DNA of 64,000 bases, from the NCBI RefSeq assembly GCF_003952385.1, contig NZ_CP034444.1, positions 5,965,001 through 6,029,000 of the forward strand, written 5' to 3'. The first letter of the stretch is position 1, and every line of letters starts with the position of its first letter. The notes below the pieces were generated by a model. The model was not told the DNA's origin. It did no database searches and saw only the letters and a program-made list of their open reading frames with translations. Shown here piece by piece: positions 11,300 to 19,826 of the stretch. The DNA comes from Mesorhizobium sp. M1D.F.Ca.ET.043.01.1.1 (GTDB taxonomy: Bacteria; Pseudomonadota; Alphaproteobacteria; Rhizobiales; Rhizobiaceae). A program made the position numbers and the translations under genes.

Positions 11300-12166
11300 T
11301 CAGCGGTTCATGAAGGCGGCGAAAGCGTCCTTGTGGTCCGGGTGCCAGCGCGACAGGGCGGGGCGGTTCTCGATGATGTCGCCGATCGCCCAGGCCATGC
11401 GCTTTTCATCCGTCGGCCGCGCGACCTCGTTGTCGGGGCAGAGGATGTAGAAGTCGTCGTCGATCAGCGATCCGAGCATGAAATCGATCACCTGCTCGCC
11501 TGTCCAGGCGCCGGCAGGCTTTTCCGCCGCGCCCTCGGTCAGGCCGGTAAAGGTGAAGCCGGGGATCAGCAGATGGGCCGAGACCTTTGCGCTCGGCTCG
11601 TTGCGCAACGCGTGCGCCAGACCCTCGGTGAAGGTCTTCACGCCTGCCTTTGAGACGTTGTAGGCGAGATTGCCGGGCGGCGTGGTGATGCCTTGCTTGG
11701 AGCCGGTATTGATGATCAGGCCTGGCTTGCCTGCAGCCAGCATGCGCGGCGCGAAGGCCTCGACGCCATGCACGACGCCCCAGAAATTGATGTCCAGCAG
11801 CCGTTTCCAGACGTCACGGTTTTCCCACGGCTTGCCCGGATTGTTGCCGACCCCGGCGTTGTTCATCAGCACCGAGACCGCGCCAGATGCGCCATAGGCG
11901 AGTTCCGCCAGGCGATCGACCTCGTCGGCAGCGGAGACGTCGGTGGGAACCGGGAGAACGGCATCGTCGCCGGCAATGGCGGCGACCGCCCGTCGCGCCT
12001 GGTCGAGGCGCACGCCGCCGATATCGGCAATCACCGTCTTCATGCCCATGGCAGCGAACCGTTTCGCGGCGGCAAGGCCGATGCCGCTGGCGCCGCCGGT
12101 GATGACGGCGACATTACCGGAGGCGAAAGCGGGCAGGGCGGTCTGGATTTCGGCGTCGCTGGTCAT
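11300..12166 (-). CDS. Short-chain dehydrogenase/reductase (SDR)
   Basis: 288-residue NAD(P)-dependent oxidoreductase. The cofactor motif TGGASGIG is near residue 22, NNAGVG in the middle, and the catalytic Tyr169/Lys173 pair in YNVSK, with Ser of NTGSKQG before it. The ATG at 12166 has AAGGACA upstream; a longer frame to 12541 is only the antisense of the neighbouring small gene. Substrate cannot be told from the sequence. The C-terminal region (ICPDNEV) matches the large group of rhizobial SDRs of unknown substrate. Confidence 0.92.
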   Translation of the reverse strand: MTSDAEIQTALPAFASGNVAVITGGASGIGLAAAKRFAAMGMKTVIADIGGVRLDQARRAVAAIAGDDAVLPVPTDVSAADEVDRLAELAYGASGAVSVLMNNAGVGNNPGKPWENRDVWKRLLDINFWGVVHGVEAFAPRMLAAGKPGLIINTGSKQGITTPPGNLAYNVSKAGVKTFTEGLAHALRNEPSAKVSAHLLIPGFTFTGLTEGAAEKPAGAWTGEQVIDFMLGSLIDDDFYILCPDNEVARPTDEKRMAWAIGDIIENRPALSRWHPDHKDAFAAFMNR

Positions 12167-12338
12167 GGTCGATGTCCTTGTTCTGGGTCGAGCCGAACTT
12201 AACGCCGGCGAGAGCCGAGACAAGCCTTGATGGCGGCAACGTTGACCGCCATAGCGGCAACTGGTTGACCGCGACGGTGGCAACGGGTTGACCGCGATGG
12301 CTCGCGCCGCGCATGCTGCACAGAAAAGGAGTTCGGTT

Positions 12339-12620
12339 TTGACCGACTGGATCGGCATCCTGAAGGAGCAGACTGCAACCGGCGACCAGATGGGTCGCGA
12401 GGTGCCGAAGATGCTCGCCAATCCCGATATCAGCGAGACGCAGGTCAAGACCCTGTTCGCGGCGCTGGAGAAACAGGCCGATTTCGCCGAGAAGCTGCGC
12501 CTGGCGCTGGATAAGTTCGGCCACGATTTTCCCGTCATCAAGGCGGCCGAGCGGCTGGAGGAGCGCTATGCCGAGCTTGCCGCCTCGGTGGCCGAGAAGC
12601 TGAAGGCGATGCGGGAGTAG
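12339..12620 (+). CDS. Small helical conserved hypothetical protein
   Basis: 93 residues starting at TTG 12339 with a strong AAAAGGAG site (12324-12331) seven bases before. The protein is almost wholly helical, rich in Ala, Glu, Leu and Lys, with no signal peptide or membrane span; TALFAALEKQADFAEKLRLALDKFG-like helices suggest a coiled coil or helical hairpin. I do not recognise the family. It is divergent from the SDR gene and convergent with the TMEM175-like gene four bases later. Confidence 0.7.
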   Translation: MTDWIGILKEQTATGDQMGREVPKMLANPDISETQVKTLFAALEKQADFAEKLRLALDKFGHDFPVIKAAERLEERYAELAASVAEKLKAMRE

Positions 12621-12624
12621 GGCG

Positions 12625-13200
12625 CTACTTTTCGATCAGCCGCTCGAAACGCTTGTCCGGCACGAACCAGACAACCGCCACCAGGACATAGATCGCGACA
12701 CTGATCCACTGGTTGAGCAAGGTCAGCAGAACGGCGGCAATGTAGAGCGCCAGCGAGATCTTGCCCTTTTTGTCATGCCCCACCGCCCTGGCAAAGGTCG
12801 TATCGGCGCCGTGCAAATGGCCAAGCTTGACGACAAGAATGGTGTAGGCGACTGCGCAAAGCACCAGGTCGACGCCGTACACGGCGACCGGCACGGGGGC
12901 GAAATGGTTCTCGCCCATGAAGGCCGTGGTCACGGGCATCAGCGACAGCCAGAACAGCAGGTTGAGGTTGGCCCACAAGACCCGGCCGTCGACGCGCTGC
13001 ACGGTGTGGAACATGTTGTGCAGGTTGTTCCAGTAAATGCCGACGTTGACGAAGGACAGCACGTAGCTGAAGAAAATCGGCCAAAGCGGCACCAGCGCGG
13101 CCAGGTCCTCGCCATGCGGCACCTTCAGTTCCAGCACCATGATGGTGATGATGATGGCGACGACGCCATCGGTGAATGCTTCGACCCGTCCCTTGCCCAT
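12625..13200 (-). CDS. TMEM175 family (DUF1211) putative potassium channel
   Basis: 191 residues with about six membrane spans. The family signature in helix 1 is R-x-x-x-FSD; here it reads RVEAFTDGVVAIIITIMVLE, a Ser-to-Thr variant, at residues 5-24. Bacterial TMEM175 proteins form tetrameric K+ channels using hydrophobic residues of helix 1 as filter. The rest of the protein (WNNLHNMFH, NLLFWLSLMPVTTAF) matches the family well. Monocistronic, with a divergent MFS gene upstream. Confidence 0.9.
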   Translation of the reverse strand: MGKGRVEAFTDGVVAIIITIMVLELKVPHGEDLAALVPLWPIFFSYVLSFVNVGIYWNNLHNMFHTVQRVDGRVLWANLNLLFWLSLMPVTTAFMGENHFAPVPVAVYGVDLVLCAVAYTILVVKLGHLHGADTTFARAVGHDKKGKISLALYIAAVLLTLLNQWISVAIYVLVAVVWFVPDKRFERLIEK

Positions 13201-13344
13201 GATTCCTCCCTCGTCGGCCGGCAGACGTTACGGGAGGACAGTGCGCAAGGCCATACTGCCACAATTGTCAGGAGGGCGTTCGGCAAGCGGGTGGGCCGCT
13301 CCTACATGGGGGCCAGGGGGTTCGCAAACTGGCCGGAGGTTCCG

Positions 13345-14553
13345 ATGACCAGCTACGCTCAGACCATCGCACGCGACAAAGAACTTGGCGGCGGCATCGC
13401 AATGACAGTCGTTGCGGCCATGATCGCTGCGCTCTTTGCCGGCAGCACCGCGCTGACACCGCTCTATGTGATCTACAAACAGGCTTTCGGCTTCTCGCAG
13501 ATCACGCTGACGCTGGTCTACGCGGTCTATGTGGTCGGCAATCTGGCGGCGCTGCTGTTTTTCGGCCGGTTGTCGGACATTGTCGGCCGCCGCCCGGCGG
13601 CCATGGCGGCGATGGGCGTCGCCGTTGTCAGCGCGCTGTTTTTCCTCTTCGCCGAAAATCTGGCGTGGCTCGACGCCGCCCGCATCCTCAGCGGGCTCGG
13701 CATCGGGATCGGCGCGGGAACCGGCACCGCCTGGCTCGCCGAACTGATCGAAGGCGAGGACAAGTCGCGCGCCGCCGTCATTGCCACCAGCACCAATTTC
13801 GTCGGCCTCGGCCTCGGCGCCCTGACATCGGGGCTGCTCGCCGAATATGCGCCCTGGCCGCTCAGGCTGACCTTCGCCGTCTATCTCGTTCTGCTGGTGC
13901 TGGTCACGCTGCTGATCTGGCGCACCCGCGAGACCGTGTCCGAGCCGAAGCGGCTCTCCGACGTCCCGATGCGACCGCGGCTCTCGGTTCCCGACGGCAT
14001 CCGCGCGCGGTTCGTGGCGCCGGCGGTGACCGGCTTCGGCGCGATGGCGCTCGTCGGTTTTTATGCTGCGCTGGCGCCGAGCGTTCTGGCCCAGCAACTG
14101 CATGTCACCAACCACGCCGAGGCCGGCGCGCTGTTTTTCGAGCTTGCGGTCGTGACCGCCGCGACAATCCTGGCGACGGCACGGCTCGCCAGCCGCACCG
14201 TCATGCTGGCGGCACTTGTGCTGATGATCCCGACGGTGGCGCTGGTCGTCGCCGCGCAGGTCTTTGCGTCGATGGCGTTGATGATCGTCGCCACGGCCTT
14301 CTGCGGCGTGGCGGCGGCGCTTGGCTATCGCGGCGGCCTTCAGGTGGTCAACCACATCGCGCCGGCGGACCGCCGCGCCGAAGTGGTCTCGGCTTTCTTC
14401 ATCTGCTGCTTCTGCGGCAATGCGCTGCCGGTGATCGGCATCGGCGTGCTGTCGAGCCTGACGAATGCGACCGTCGCCAGCCTGGCGTTCGCCGGCATGA
14501 TCACGATCTTCTCACTGGTGGCGCTGGGGTTCGGCGCGCGCTATGCGAAGTGA
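13345..14553 (+). CDS. MFS transporter
   Basis: 402 residues with about twelve membrane spans. The loop 2-3 motif is GRLSDIVGRRPAAM (about residues 74-87), typical of the major facilitator superfamily, and there is a central cytoplasmic loop around RTRETVSEPKRL. The ATG at 13345 has GGAGG five bases upstream; the longer frame from 12775 overlaps the TMEM175 gene in antisense. Substrate unknown; similar proteins are drug or small-molecule exporters. It converges on the MATE gene with a 14-base gap. Confidence 0.92.
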   Translation: MTSYAQTIARDKELGGGIAMTVVAAMIAALFAGSTALTPLYVIYKQAFGFSQITLTLVYAVYVVGNLAALLFFGRLSDIVGRRPAAMAAMGVAVVSALFFLFAENLAWLDAARILSGLGIGIGAGTGTAWLAELIEGEDKSRAAVIATSTNFVGLGLGALTSGLLAEYAPWPLRLTFAVYLVLLVLVTLLIWRTRETVSEPKRLSDVPMRPRLSVPDGIRARFVAPAVTGFGAMALVGFYAALAPSVLAQQLHVTNHAEAGALFFELAVVTAATILATARLASRTVMLAALVLMIPTVALVVAAQVFASMALMIVATAFCGVAAALGYRGGLQVVNHIAPADRRAEVVSAFFICCFCGNALPVIGIGVLSSLTNATVASLAFAGMITIFSLVALGFGARYAK

Positions 14554-14567
14554 CACTTGGCGCGTCC

Positions 14568-16052
14568 TTAGCCGTTCGGCGTCTCGGGCGATAAGCGCGC
14601 GCGCTGGCGCGGCACGCCGAGGCCGGTGTCCGGCGGCTCGCCGGCGGCCGGACGATCCTCGATCATATGCATGGTCCGCCAGCGGCCGAAACGATAGTAG
14701 GCGGCGGCGAGCACCAGCGAGACGATCGAGCCGGCCGGAAAGCTCCACCATAGCGCTTCCTGGCCGATGACGCTTCGCATGGAATAGGCAAAGCCGGTGC
14801 GCACGATCAGCACCGAGACGATCAGGATGATGAGCGGCGGCATGACCGCGCCGGTGGCGCGCACCGTGGCGAACAAGACGATGGTGACCCCGAACAGGAT
14901 GAAGGACCAGGACGCCACCTTGTTGATGTGGGCGGCGATGTCGATCGCGGTGCTGTCGCCGCTCAGGAAAAGGCCGAGCACCGGGCGGTCGAAGAGGAAA
15001 ATCAGCGCCACCAGCGCGCCGGTGAGCACGAGATTGAAGCCGACGCCCGAGGCTGCGACCTTGCCGATCCGGTCCCAGCGTCCGGCGCCGACATTTTGCG
15101 CCGCCATCGAGGAGACGGCGGCGCCGATGGCCAGAGCCGGCATCTGGATATACGTCCAGAGCTGCGCCGCGATGCCATAAGCTGCCGCGACCTGCGAGCC
15201 ATAGGTGTTGACGATGCCCATCACCGTCAGAGCCGCGGCCGAGATGACGATCATCTGCAAACCCATCGGAATGCCCTTGAAGACGACGATGCGCAAAAGC
15301 GCCGGATCGGGCTTGAGCAGAGCGAGGTCGCTGTCCGCCAGCCGCAGCGGGTGCCTGCGCGCATAAAGCACGATCAGGATGGCGATCACGCTCACCGTCT
15401 GTCCGATCAGCGTCGAGGCGGCCGAACCGGCGATGCCAAGCGCCGGAAAGGGGCCGATGCCGCGGATGAGCAGCGGGTTCAGGACGACGTCGAGCACGAC
15501 CGCCAGCGCCATGAAGACAAACGGCGTGCGCGAATCGCCGGCGCCGCGCAGCACCGTCATGACGAAGGACAGAAGGTTCATCATCGGCACGGCGACGAAG
15601 ATGATGCGCAGATAGGCGCGCGCCAGCGGCAAGGCGTCCGCCGGCGTGCCGAGCCCGGTGAGGATGGCGTCGACCCAGATCCAGCCACAGACCGCGAACA
15701 CCACCGAGACCAGGAAGAAGAAAGTAGCGCTGGTGCCGACGATGCGGCGCGCTTCGGGCAGGTCGCGGGCGCCGACCGATTGCGCGACCAGGATGGTTGC
15801 CGCCATGCCGATGCCGAACACTGTGCCGAGGATCAGGAACAGCACCAGATTGGCGTTGGATGTCGCCGTCAGCGCCGCCTCGCCGAGGAAGCGGCCGACC
15901 CAGACGGCATTGATCGAGCCGTTGAGCGACTGCAGCACGTTGGAGCCGGGCACCGGCAGGGCGAACAACAGCAGCGTGCGCGGGATCGGGCCGCTGGTCA
16001 GGTCGCCGGTCCGCTGGCGAGCGGGCTTGTCGTCATCCATGCTGTTATCCAT
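14568..16052 (-). CDS. MATE family efflux transporter
   Basis: 494 residues, twelve predicted spans in two six-helix bundles, the NorM/MATE fold that exports cationic drugs using Na+ or H+ gradients. The N-terminal LTSGPIPRTLLLFALPVPGSNVLQSL and the mid-protein RGAGDSRTPFVFM are MATE hallmarks. Start could be ATG 16052 or the in-frame ATG at 16040 four codons later; neither has a strong ribosome site. The upstream gap carries the left copy of a direct repeat (16079-16165). Confidence 0.93.
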   Translation of the reverse strand: MDNSMDDDKPARQRTGDLTSGPIPRTLLLFALPVPGSNVLQSLNGSINAVWVGRFLGEAALTATSNANLVLFLILGTVFGIGMAATILVAQSVGARDLPEARRIVGTSATFFFLVSVVFAVCGWIWVDAILTGLGTPADALPLARAYLRIIFVAVPMMNLLSFVMTVLRGAGDSRTPFVFMALAVVLDVVLNPLLIRGIGPFPALGIAGSAASTLIGQTVSVIAILIVLYARRHPLRLADSDLALLKPDPALLRIVVFKGIPMGLQMIVISAAALTVMGIVNTYGSQVAAAYGIAAQLWTYIQMPALAIGAAVSSMAAQNVGAGRWDRIGKVAASGVGFNLVLTGALVALIFLFDRPVLGLFLSGDSTAIDIAAHINKVASWSFILFGVTIVLFATVRATGAVMPPLIILIVSVLIVRTGFAYSMRSVIGQEALWWSFPAGSIVSLVLAAAYYRFGRWRTMHMIEDRPAAGEPPDTGLGVPRQRARLSPETPNG

Positions 16053-16078
16053 GGTGGGCGGGCACCGAAAATGAATCA

Positions 16079-16165
16079 GGCCCGCGATGCTATCGCGGAC
16101 CTGATGGTGATGCATCCCTGGCGGGCTGGATCGGTGCCTGCGGTTGCCCGCCCGCAGCGTGAGCA
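16079..16165 (+). repeat. Direct repeat flanking the LysR module, left copy
   Basis: Starts with the hairpin AGGCCCGCGATGCTATCGCGGACCT-like inverted repeat and continues to GTGCCTGCGGTTGCCCGCCC and GCAGCGTGAGC. It aligns along its length with 18101-18180 (hairpin, ATGCA..CCC, GATC-GTGCCTGCG, GCCCGCAGCG-GAGC) with scattered substitutions and small gaps. Between the copies lie the Atu4866, NTF2-like and LysR genes. Confidence 0.75.
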
Positions 16166-16218
16166 TATTGAAAGGGCCAGGCGCGAAATTCCACGCCTGA
16201 CAGAGATATCTTCACCGT

Positions 16219-16458
16219 CTATTGTCGATAGAGGGTCATGCCGGCGTGGTGCAGGATGCCGTCGATGAACTCGCCGTCTGCGGTGAAGCCGGTGTCGTCC
16301 CAATAGTCGATATGGCTCGCGTCTATTTCGTAGCGCCCCTCGTAGGCCCGCTCACGATTGCCGCGTGCCTCGACATAGCGCCCGGTCGGCAGGAGTTCAT
16401 GCCGGATGTGGCCGTCTGCCGTAACCCACACGCCGATGTAAGGATGGGTAGCGCTCAT
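16219..16458 (-). CDS. Atu4866 domain protein
   Basis: 79 residues. The sequence YIGVWVTADGHIRHELLPTG, then GRYVEARG and the late IDYWDDTGFTADGEF fits the small beta-sheet Atu4866 domain (PF11512), first seen in Agrobacterium. Function unknown; the fold resembles a small ligand-binding sheet. Its ATG overlaps the TGA of the upstream NTF2-like gene by four bases, so the pair is an operon. Confidence 0.88.
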   Translation of the reverse strand: MSATHPYIGVWVTADGHIRHELLPTGRYVEARGNRERAYEGRYEIDASHIDYWDDTGFTADGEFIDGILHHAGMTLYRQ

Positions 16459-17003
16459 TTACCTTCCGCCTTCTGCCGATAGTAGTGCGCAATATCCTCC
16501 GGCTTGACCACCCGAGCGTAGTTCAGCTCCTGACGGATCTTCCACGCGCCGTCGATGCAGGCCCAACCGAGTTGCGATCGTCCGTCGAATGCGACGACCT
16601 TTCCGTCGAGGCGGCTGATCCGCCCGACAAAACCGATCGTCGTGGAGGCGACATTGTCTCCGGCAATCTGGTCATCGCCGCCGGTGAGCGCGTGGAGAAC
16701 GGAGCGTGCGCCATTTTGCAGATCTTCCCAGTTCGCTCCGTAGACAGCGGCGTTGTCGAAGAGCTGTGACGCGCCGGGTGCGAAATTGTCGTAGAAAACG
16801 CCGCGCGGCGCGTTCACATCATAGTAGCGGCTCATCTTCTTAGCGAAGACGAAAGTCGGATCGCCTTGACGGCGTTCCCAGCCGTCCATGATCCACGACT
16901 TGTGAAGGGCAAGTGGAGCGTCGTCTCCGCCCCGCGGACAGGGTTGAGCCGCGACTGGTTCAGCCAAGGCCAGCAGGCAGGTTGTGAGAAGTAGCGCTTT
17001 CAT
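16455..17003 (-). CDS. Secreted NTF2-like (SnoaL/ketosteroid-isomerase fold) protein
   Basis: 182 residues with a signal peptide (cut near VAA-QP, residue 19-20). The body shows the NTF2-like pattern: a helical start, YYDVNAPRGVFYDNFAPG, a strand-rich middle and the closing WACIDGAWKIRQELNYARV, typical of SnoaL-like domains that bind small hydrophobic molecules. No catalytic Asp can be assigned with confidence. Coupled to the Atu4866 gene and divergent from a LysR regulator 103 bases away, which probably controls both. Confidence 0.8.
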   Translation of the reverse strand: MKALLLTTCLLALAEPVAAQPCPRGGDDAPLALHKSWIMDGWERRQGDPTFVFAKKMSRYYDVNAPRGVFYDNFAPGASQLFDNAAVYGANWEDLQNGARSVLHALTGGDDQIAGDNVASTTIGFVGRISRLDGKVVAFDGRSQLGWACIDGAWKIRQELNYARVVKPEDIAHYYRQKAEGK

Positions 17004-17012
17004 GTCGATGTT

Positions 17013-17080
17013 CCTTCTGGTTGTCGAATGCTCCAGAAGGTTGGACGAGAATCGATGTTGCGTGTATCTGTCGAATGCTC
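17013..17080. promoter_or_regulatory. Candidate LysR operator region between NTF2-like gene and lysR
   Basis: An 8-bp inverted repeat CCTTCTGG/CCAGAAGG (17013-17020, 17033-17040) overlaps the first of two identical 12-bp direct repeats TGTCGAATGCTC (17022-17033 and 17069-17080, 47 bases apart). Both lie in the 103-base divergent promoter region, as expected for recognition and activation sites of a LysR regulator. Confidence 0.6.
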
Positions 17081-17106
17081 GACCAGGTGGTTAGTGAAAT
17101 TTGACA

Positions 17107-18021
17107 ATGCAGCTAGACTACAATCTTCTCCCCCTCTTTCTCGCCGTGGCCGAGGAGGACAATTTTCGCGCCGCCGCCGATCGTCTAGGTGTCACCCGCT
17201 CCGCCGTCAGCCAGGGAATACGACGGTTTGAAGATGGTTTCGGTGCTACGCTGGTGACGCGAACCACCAGAGCCGTGCGCCTGACCGAGGCGGGACAGCG
17301 GCTCTATGATGCGCTCTGTCAGCCGATGTCCGATATCGTGCAGGCGCTTGAAAGTGTCGACGGCGATCAATCCCCGTGGGGGAGACTGAGGATCGCGGTC
17401 ACCTCGATTGCCGAGCCGTTTCTGTCCGGCTCTTTGTTGGCGGCCTTTGCCGAAACGCATCCGCACGTGATTGTCGATGTCACCGTAACGGATGAGGAAT
17501 TCGACATCGTTGCCGCCGGGTTCGATGCCGGGGTTCGGTTGGGCGAGGTCATAGAGCAGGACATGATCGCCGTACCCGTCGGTGGACAAGTGAGAGAGGC
17601 TGTCGTCGCTTCTCCTGAATACCTCTTGGCGAACGGCATGCCGGAACATCCCCGCGATCTGGTCCGCCACCGCTGCATTGGTTGGCGCCGCTCGCCGGAA
17701 ATCGCGCCCCACCGATGGGAATTCGAGGAGAACGGCACTTCCTTCGCTGTCTCGGTTGAGCCGCAGATCACCACCAATGATCTGCGCCTTATGCTGCGCA
17801 GCGCTCTGGCCGGCGCCGGTGTCACCTTCGCTACCGAGGAGACTTTCCGCCCCTATATCGAGAGCGGCGCGCTCGTCTCCTTGCTCGAAGAATATCTGCC
17901 GTCATTTCCGGGCTTTTTCCTGTATTTCCCAAACAGAAGGAATATGGCTCCGAAACTGCGGGCCCTGGTCGATCACATCAAGGCCAGCCACTCGGGTGGA
18001 CGTCGCGCTCGATCGCGCTGA
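17107..18021 (+). CDS. LysR family transcriptional regulator
   Basis: 304 residues. N-terminal winged helix-turn-helix (residues 4-62) with AAADRLGVTRSAVSQGIRRFE as the recognition part, then a periplasmic-binding-protein-like effector domain from about residue 90. The ATG at 17107 gives the standard LysR N-terminus; the TTG six bases earlier is less likely. Divergent from the NTF2-like/Atu4866 operon, its likely target. The effector cannot be deduced. Confidence 0.93.
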   Translation: MQLDYNLLPLFLAVAEEDNFRAAADRLGVTRSAVSQGIRRFEDGFGATLVTRTTRAVRLTEAGQRLYDALCQPMSDIVQALESVDGDQSPWGRLRIAVTSIAEPFLSGSLLAAFAETHPHVIVDVTVTDEEFDIVAAGFDAGVRLGEVIEQDMIAVPVGGQVREAVVASPEYLLANGMPEHPRDLVRHRCIGWRRSPEIAPHRWEFEENGTSFAVSVEPQITTNDLRLMLRSALAGAGVTFATEETFRPYIESGALVSLLEEYLPSFPGFFLYFPNRRNMAPKLRALVDHIKASHSGGRRARSR

Positions 18022-18100
18022 CCGCCACCGAGCGTATGCCGCCGCGAGCACGGCAAAGTCACTTGTTATCCCCGCGCTCGGAAGGAAATCGAGATCATTC

Positions 18101-18180
18101 CAGGCCCGCGTGTCATCGCGGGCCTGTTTCATATGCACCCGCCCAGATCAGTGCCTGCGCTGGCCGCCCGCAGCGCGAGC
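18101..18180 (+). repeat. Direct repeat flanking the LysR module, right copy
   Basis: Second copy of the 16079-16165 repeat. Its first part is the perfect hairpin AGGCCCGCG/CGCGGGCCT (18102-18110, 18117-18125), which is followed by GTTTC and can serve as the lysR terminator. The later part GTGCCTGCGCTGGCC..GCCCGCAGCGCGAGC matches the left copy. It ends at the stop codon of the phytase gene. Confidence 0.75.
18102..18130 (+). terminator. Likely terminator of lysR
   Basis: Nine-bp GC-rich stem (18102-18110 with 18117-18125), six-base loop, then GTTTC. The T run is short, so termination may be partial. It lies 80 bases after the lysR stop and, read on the other strand, near the end of the phytase gene. 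Confidence 0.55.
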
Positions 18181-19661
18181 TAGTTCGCGGCGAGGCTGTT
18201 TCCCGGCAGGCCGGGAAGCGTTACCTGATAGACGAGGAAGGTGGTGTCGACATCGGCGCCGTCCTCGGCCTTGTAGGGCGCGCCGACCTGGAAGCCGTCC
18301 TGGGTGAGAAAATCGTTGTCGTTGGCGACGAACAGGAAATAGTCGTCGGGCAGCTTCGGATCGAGCACGCTGACCAGAGACATCGCTTCCCACTTCTCCG
18401 AGAGGTTGTTCCTGTCGTTCGGTGCGCCATTGTGCAGGCCGAAGCGGCCGAGCTCGCCCTTGTCGTTGATATCGATGAAGGCGGTGAGCTTGGCCGGGGT
18501 CACCGACGGGTCGAGCGCGCCTTTCGGCGCCACAGGCTTGTCGGCGGCGTCGAACGGGCCGTTGGCGATATCGGTCGCGGCGGAGAGATCGACGATCTCG
18601 ATCTTGCGATAGAGCGACTCGTCGCCCTTGACGCCCTGGCCGTTGCCCGAGTCGCGCACCAGCATCAGGAAGCTCTTGTCGGACAGAGCCACGATCTCGC
18701 TCTGCGCGGCGACCTTGGTCTTGCCCTTGGCGTCCTTGAACACCGGCAGCGGCACGACATATTCGTGCGCCAGCTTGAGGTGGGCGAGGTCGGAAGCGTC
18801 ATAGACCAGCGCGCGGGTGTTCTGGCGCGTCGAGCCGGAATCGCCGCCATCCTGGCGCGGCGCCGACTGCAGCACGGCGATCAGGAATTTGCCGTCCGGC
18901 GTCATCGACATGCCCTCGAGGCCCTGGTTGTTCTGCCGGCCGGTCTCGGGATCCTTTGGATCGGGCTCGGCGGCGCCGGGGCCGGGATTGTCGGAAGCGA
19001 AGTTCGGCTTGCCGTGGCGCATCGGCACCAGGGCCGCCGGCGGCTGGGTGGCCGACATCAGACGGCCCTCGGCCGAGAAGCGGTAGATGTTCGGTCCATA
19101 TTCGTCGGAGATGAACATGGTGCCGTCGGGCAGCCGCACGATCGCCTCGTCGTCCAGCGCCAGCTTGCCGTTGTCGGCTTGCGGCAGCATCGGCATGTCG
19201 CCGGCAGCCTCACGCACGCCGTTGAGCGGATCGAGCCCGGTGGCATCAGTGCCCTTGTCGTCGGTCAAGAGCATGGTGTCGGCGAGCGTCGCCTTGACGC
19301 CCGCCTGTTCTTGTCCGGCGGCGGGCGTCGCGCCAGGAGCGGTCGACGTCAGCTCGATCGCAATGGTGTTGAGGCGCGGACGGTAGTCGGTGGTGCCGGC
19401 GACGTTGTAGCCGCGATCCGGCAACAGCCAAAGCGACCCCTTGTAGCCGGCGCCGTCATGCGTCCAGGACTTGGTGTCGATCGCCATGCCGGAGCCCGAA
19501 CCAAAGGTCTCGCCGAACTTGTCCTTCTGGCTGGCAGGGATGCGGCCGACGCCGACAAGCCCCTTGTTGACATAGGCGACGCCGTCGGCCAGCGCCGGGG
19601 TGAGAGCGGTGAACAGCGCGAGAGCGACGCCGAGCGAGACGGTTCGGTTGAGATGTTTCAT
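18180..19661 (-). CDS. Secreted esterase-like activity of phytase family protein
   Basis: 493 residues with a signal peptide (residues 1-25, ALA cleavage). The mature protein is a beta-propeller-like hydrolase of the PF13449 family (esterase-like activity of phytase): early SGMAID, SLWLLPDRGYN, then DDEAIVRLPDGTMFISDEYGP with acidic residues that could bind Ca2+, and the NQGLEGMSMTPDGKFL repeat. Likely periplasmic or exported. ATG 19661 has GGGGA upstream. Substrate (phytate or another phosphoester) is inferred from the family only. Confidence 0.88.
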   Translation of the reverse strand: MKHLNRTVSLGVALALFTALTPALADGVAYVNKGLVGVGRIPASQKDKFGETFGSGSGMAIDTKSWTHDGAGYKGSLWLLPDRGYNVAGTTDYRPRLNTIAIELTSTAPGATPAAGQEQAGVKATLADTMLLTDDKGTDATGLDPLNGVREAAGDMPMLPQADNGKLALDDEAIVRLPDGTMFISDEYGPNIYRFSAEGRLMSATQPPAALVPMRHGKPNFASDNPGPGAAEPDPKDPETGRQNNQGLEGMSMTPDGKFLIAVLQSAPRQDGGDSGSTRQNTRALVYDASDLAHLKLAHEYVVPLPVFKDAKGKTKVAAQSEIVALSDKSFLMLVRDSGNGQGVKGDESLYRKIEIVDLSAATDIANGPFDAADKPVAPKGALDPSVTPAKLTAFIDINDKGELGRFGLHNGAPNDRNNLSEKWEAMSLVSVLDPKLPDDYFLFVANDNDFLTQDGFQVGAPYKAEDGADVDTTFLVYQVTLPGLPGNSLAAN

Positions 19662-19793
19662 GAATATCCCCTTCTGGACGAACAGAGCGGCCAATGCCTG
19701 GAAGGACGCGGCATCGAAGATGCGGCGAGCCGGTTCCCGTCGAGCGGTCTAGGACGTGAACGTGATGGTTGCATGACAGGCGCCGTGCACTTG

Positions 19794-19817
19794 CCTTCTC
19801 CCCCCTGCGGGAGAAGG
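19794..19817. repeat. CCTTCTCCC/GGGAGAAGG hairpin repeat
   Basis: Perfect 9-bp arms (19794-19802, 19809-19817) with a six-base loop, lying 10 bases from the end of the lacI-type gene. This TCTCCC-N-GGGAGA hairpin type is a frequent intergenic sequence in rhizobia. It may act as a terminator or stabiliser for the regulator transcript. Confidence 0.6.
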
Positions 19818-19826
19818 AGAGGGAGA

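Noticed and set aside
12167..12541. N-terminal extension of the SDR gene
   Set aside because: The extension is antisense to the 12339-12620 gene and the family N-terminus begins at 12166.
12775..13344. N-terminal extension of the MFS gene
   Set aside because: Antisense to the TMEM175 gene; ATG 13345 has a good ribosome site and the family N-terminus.
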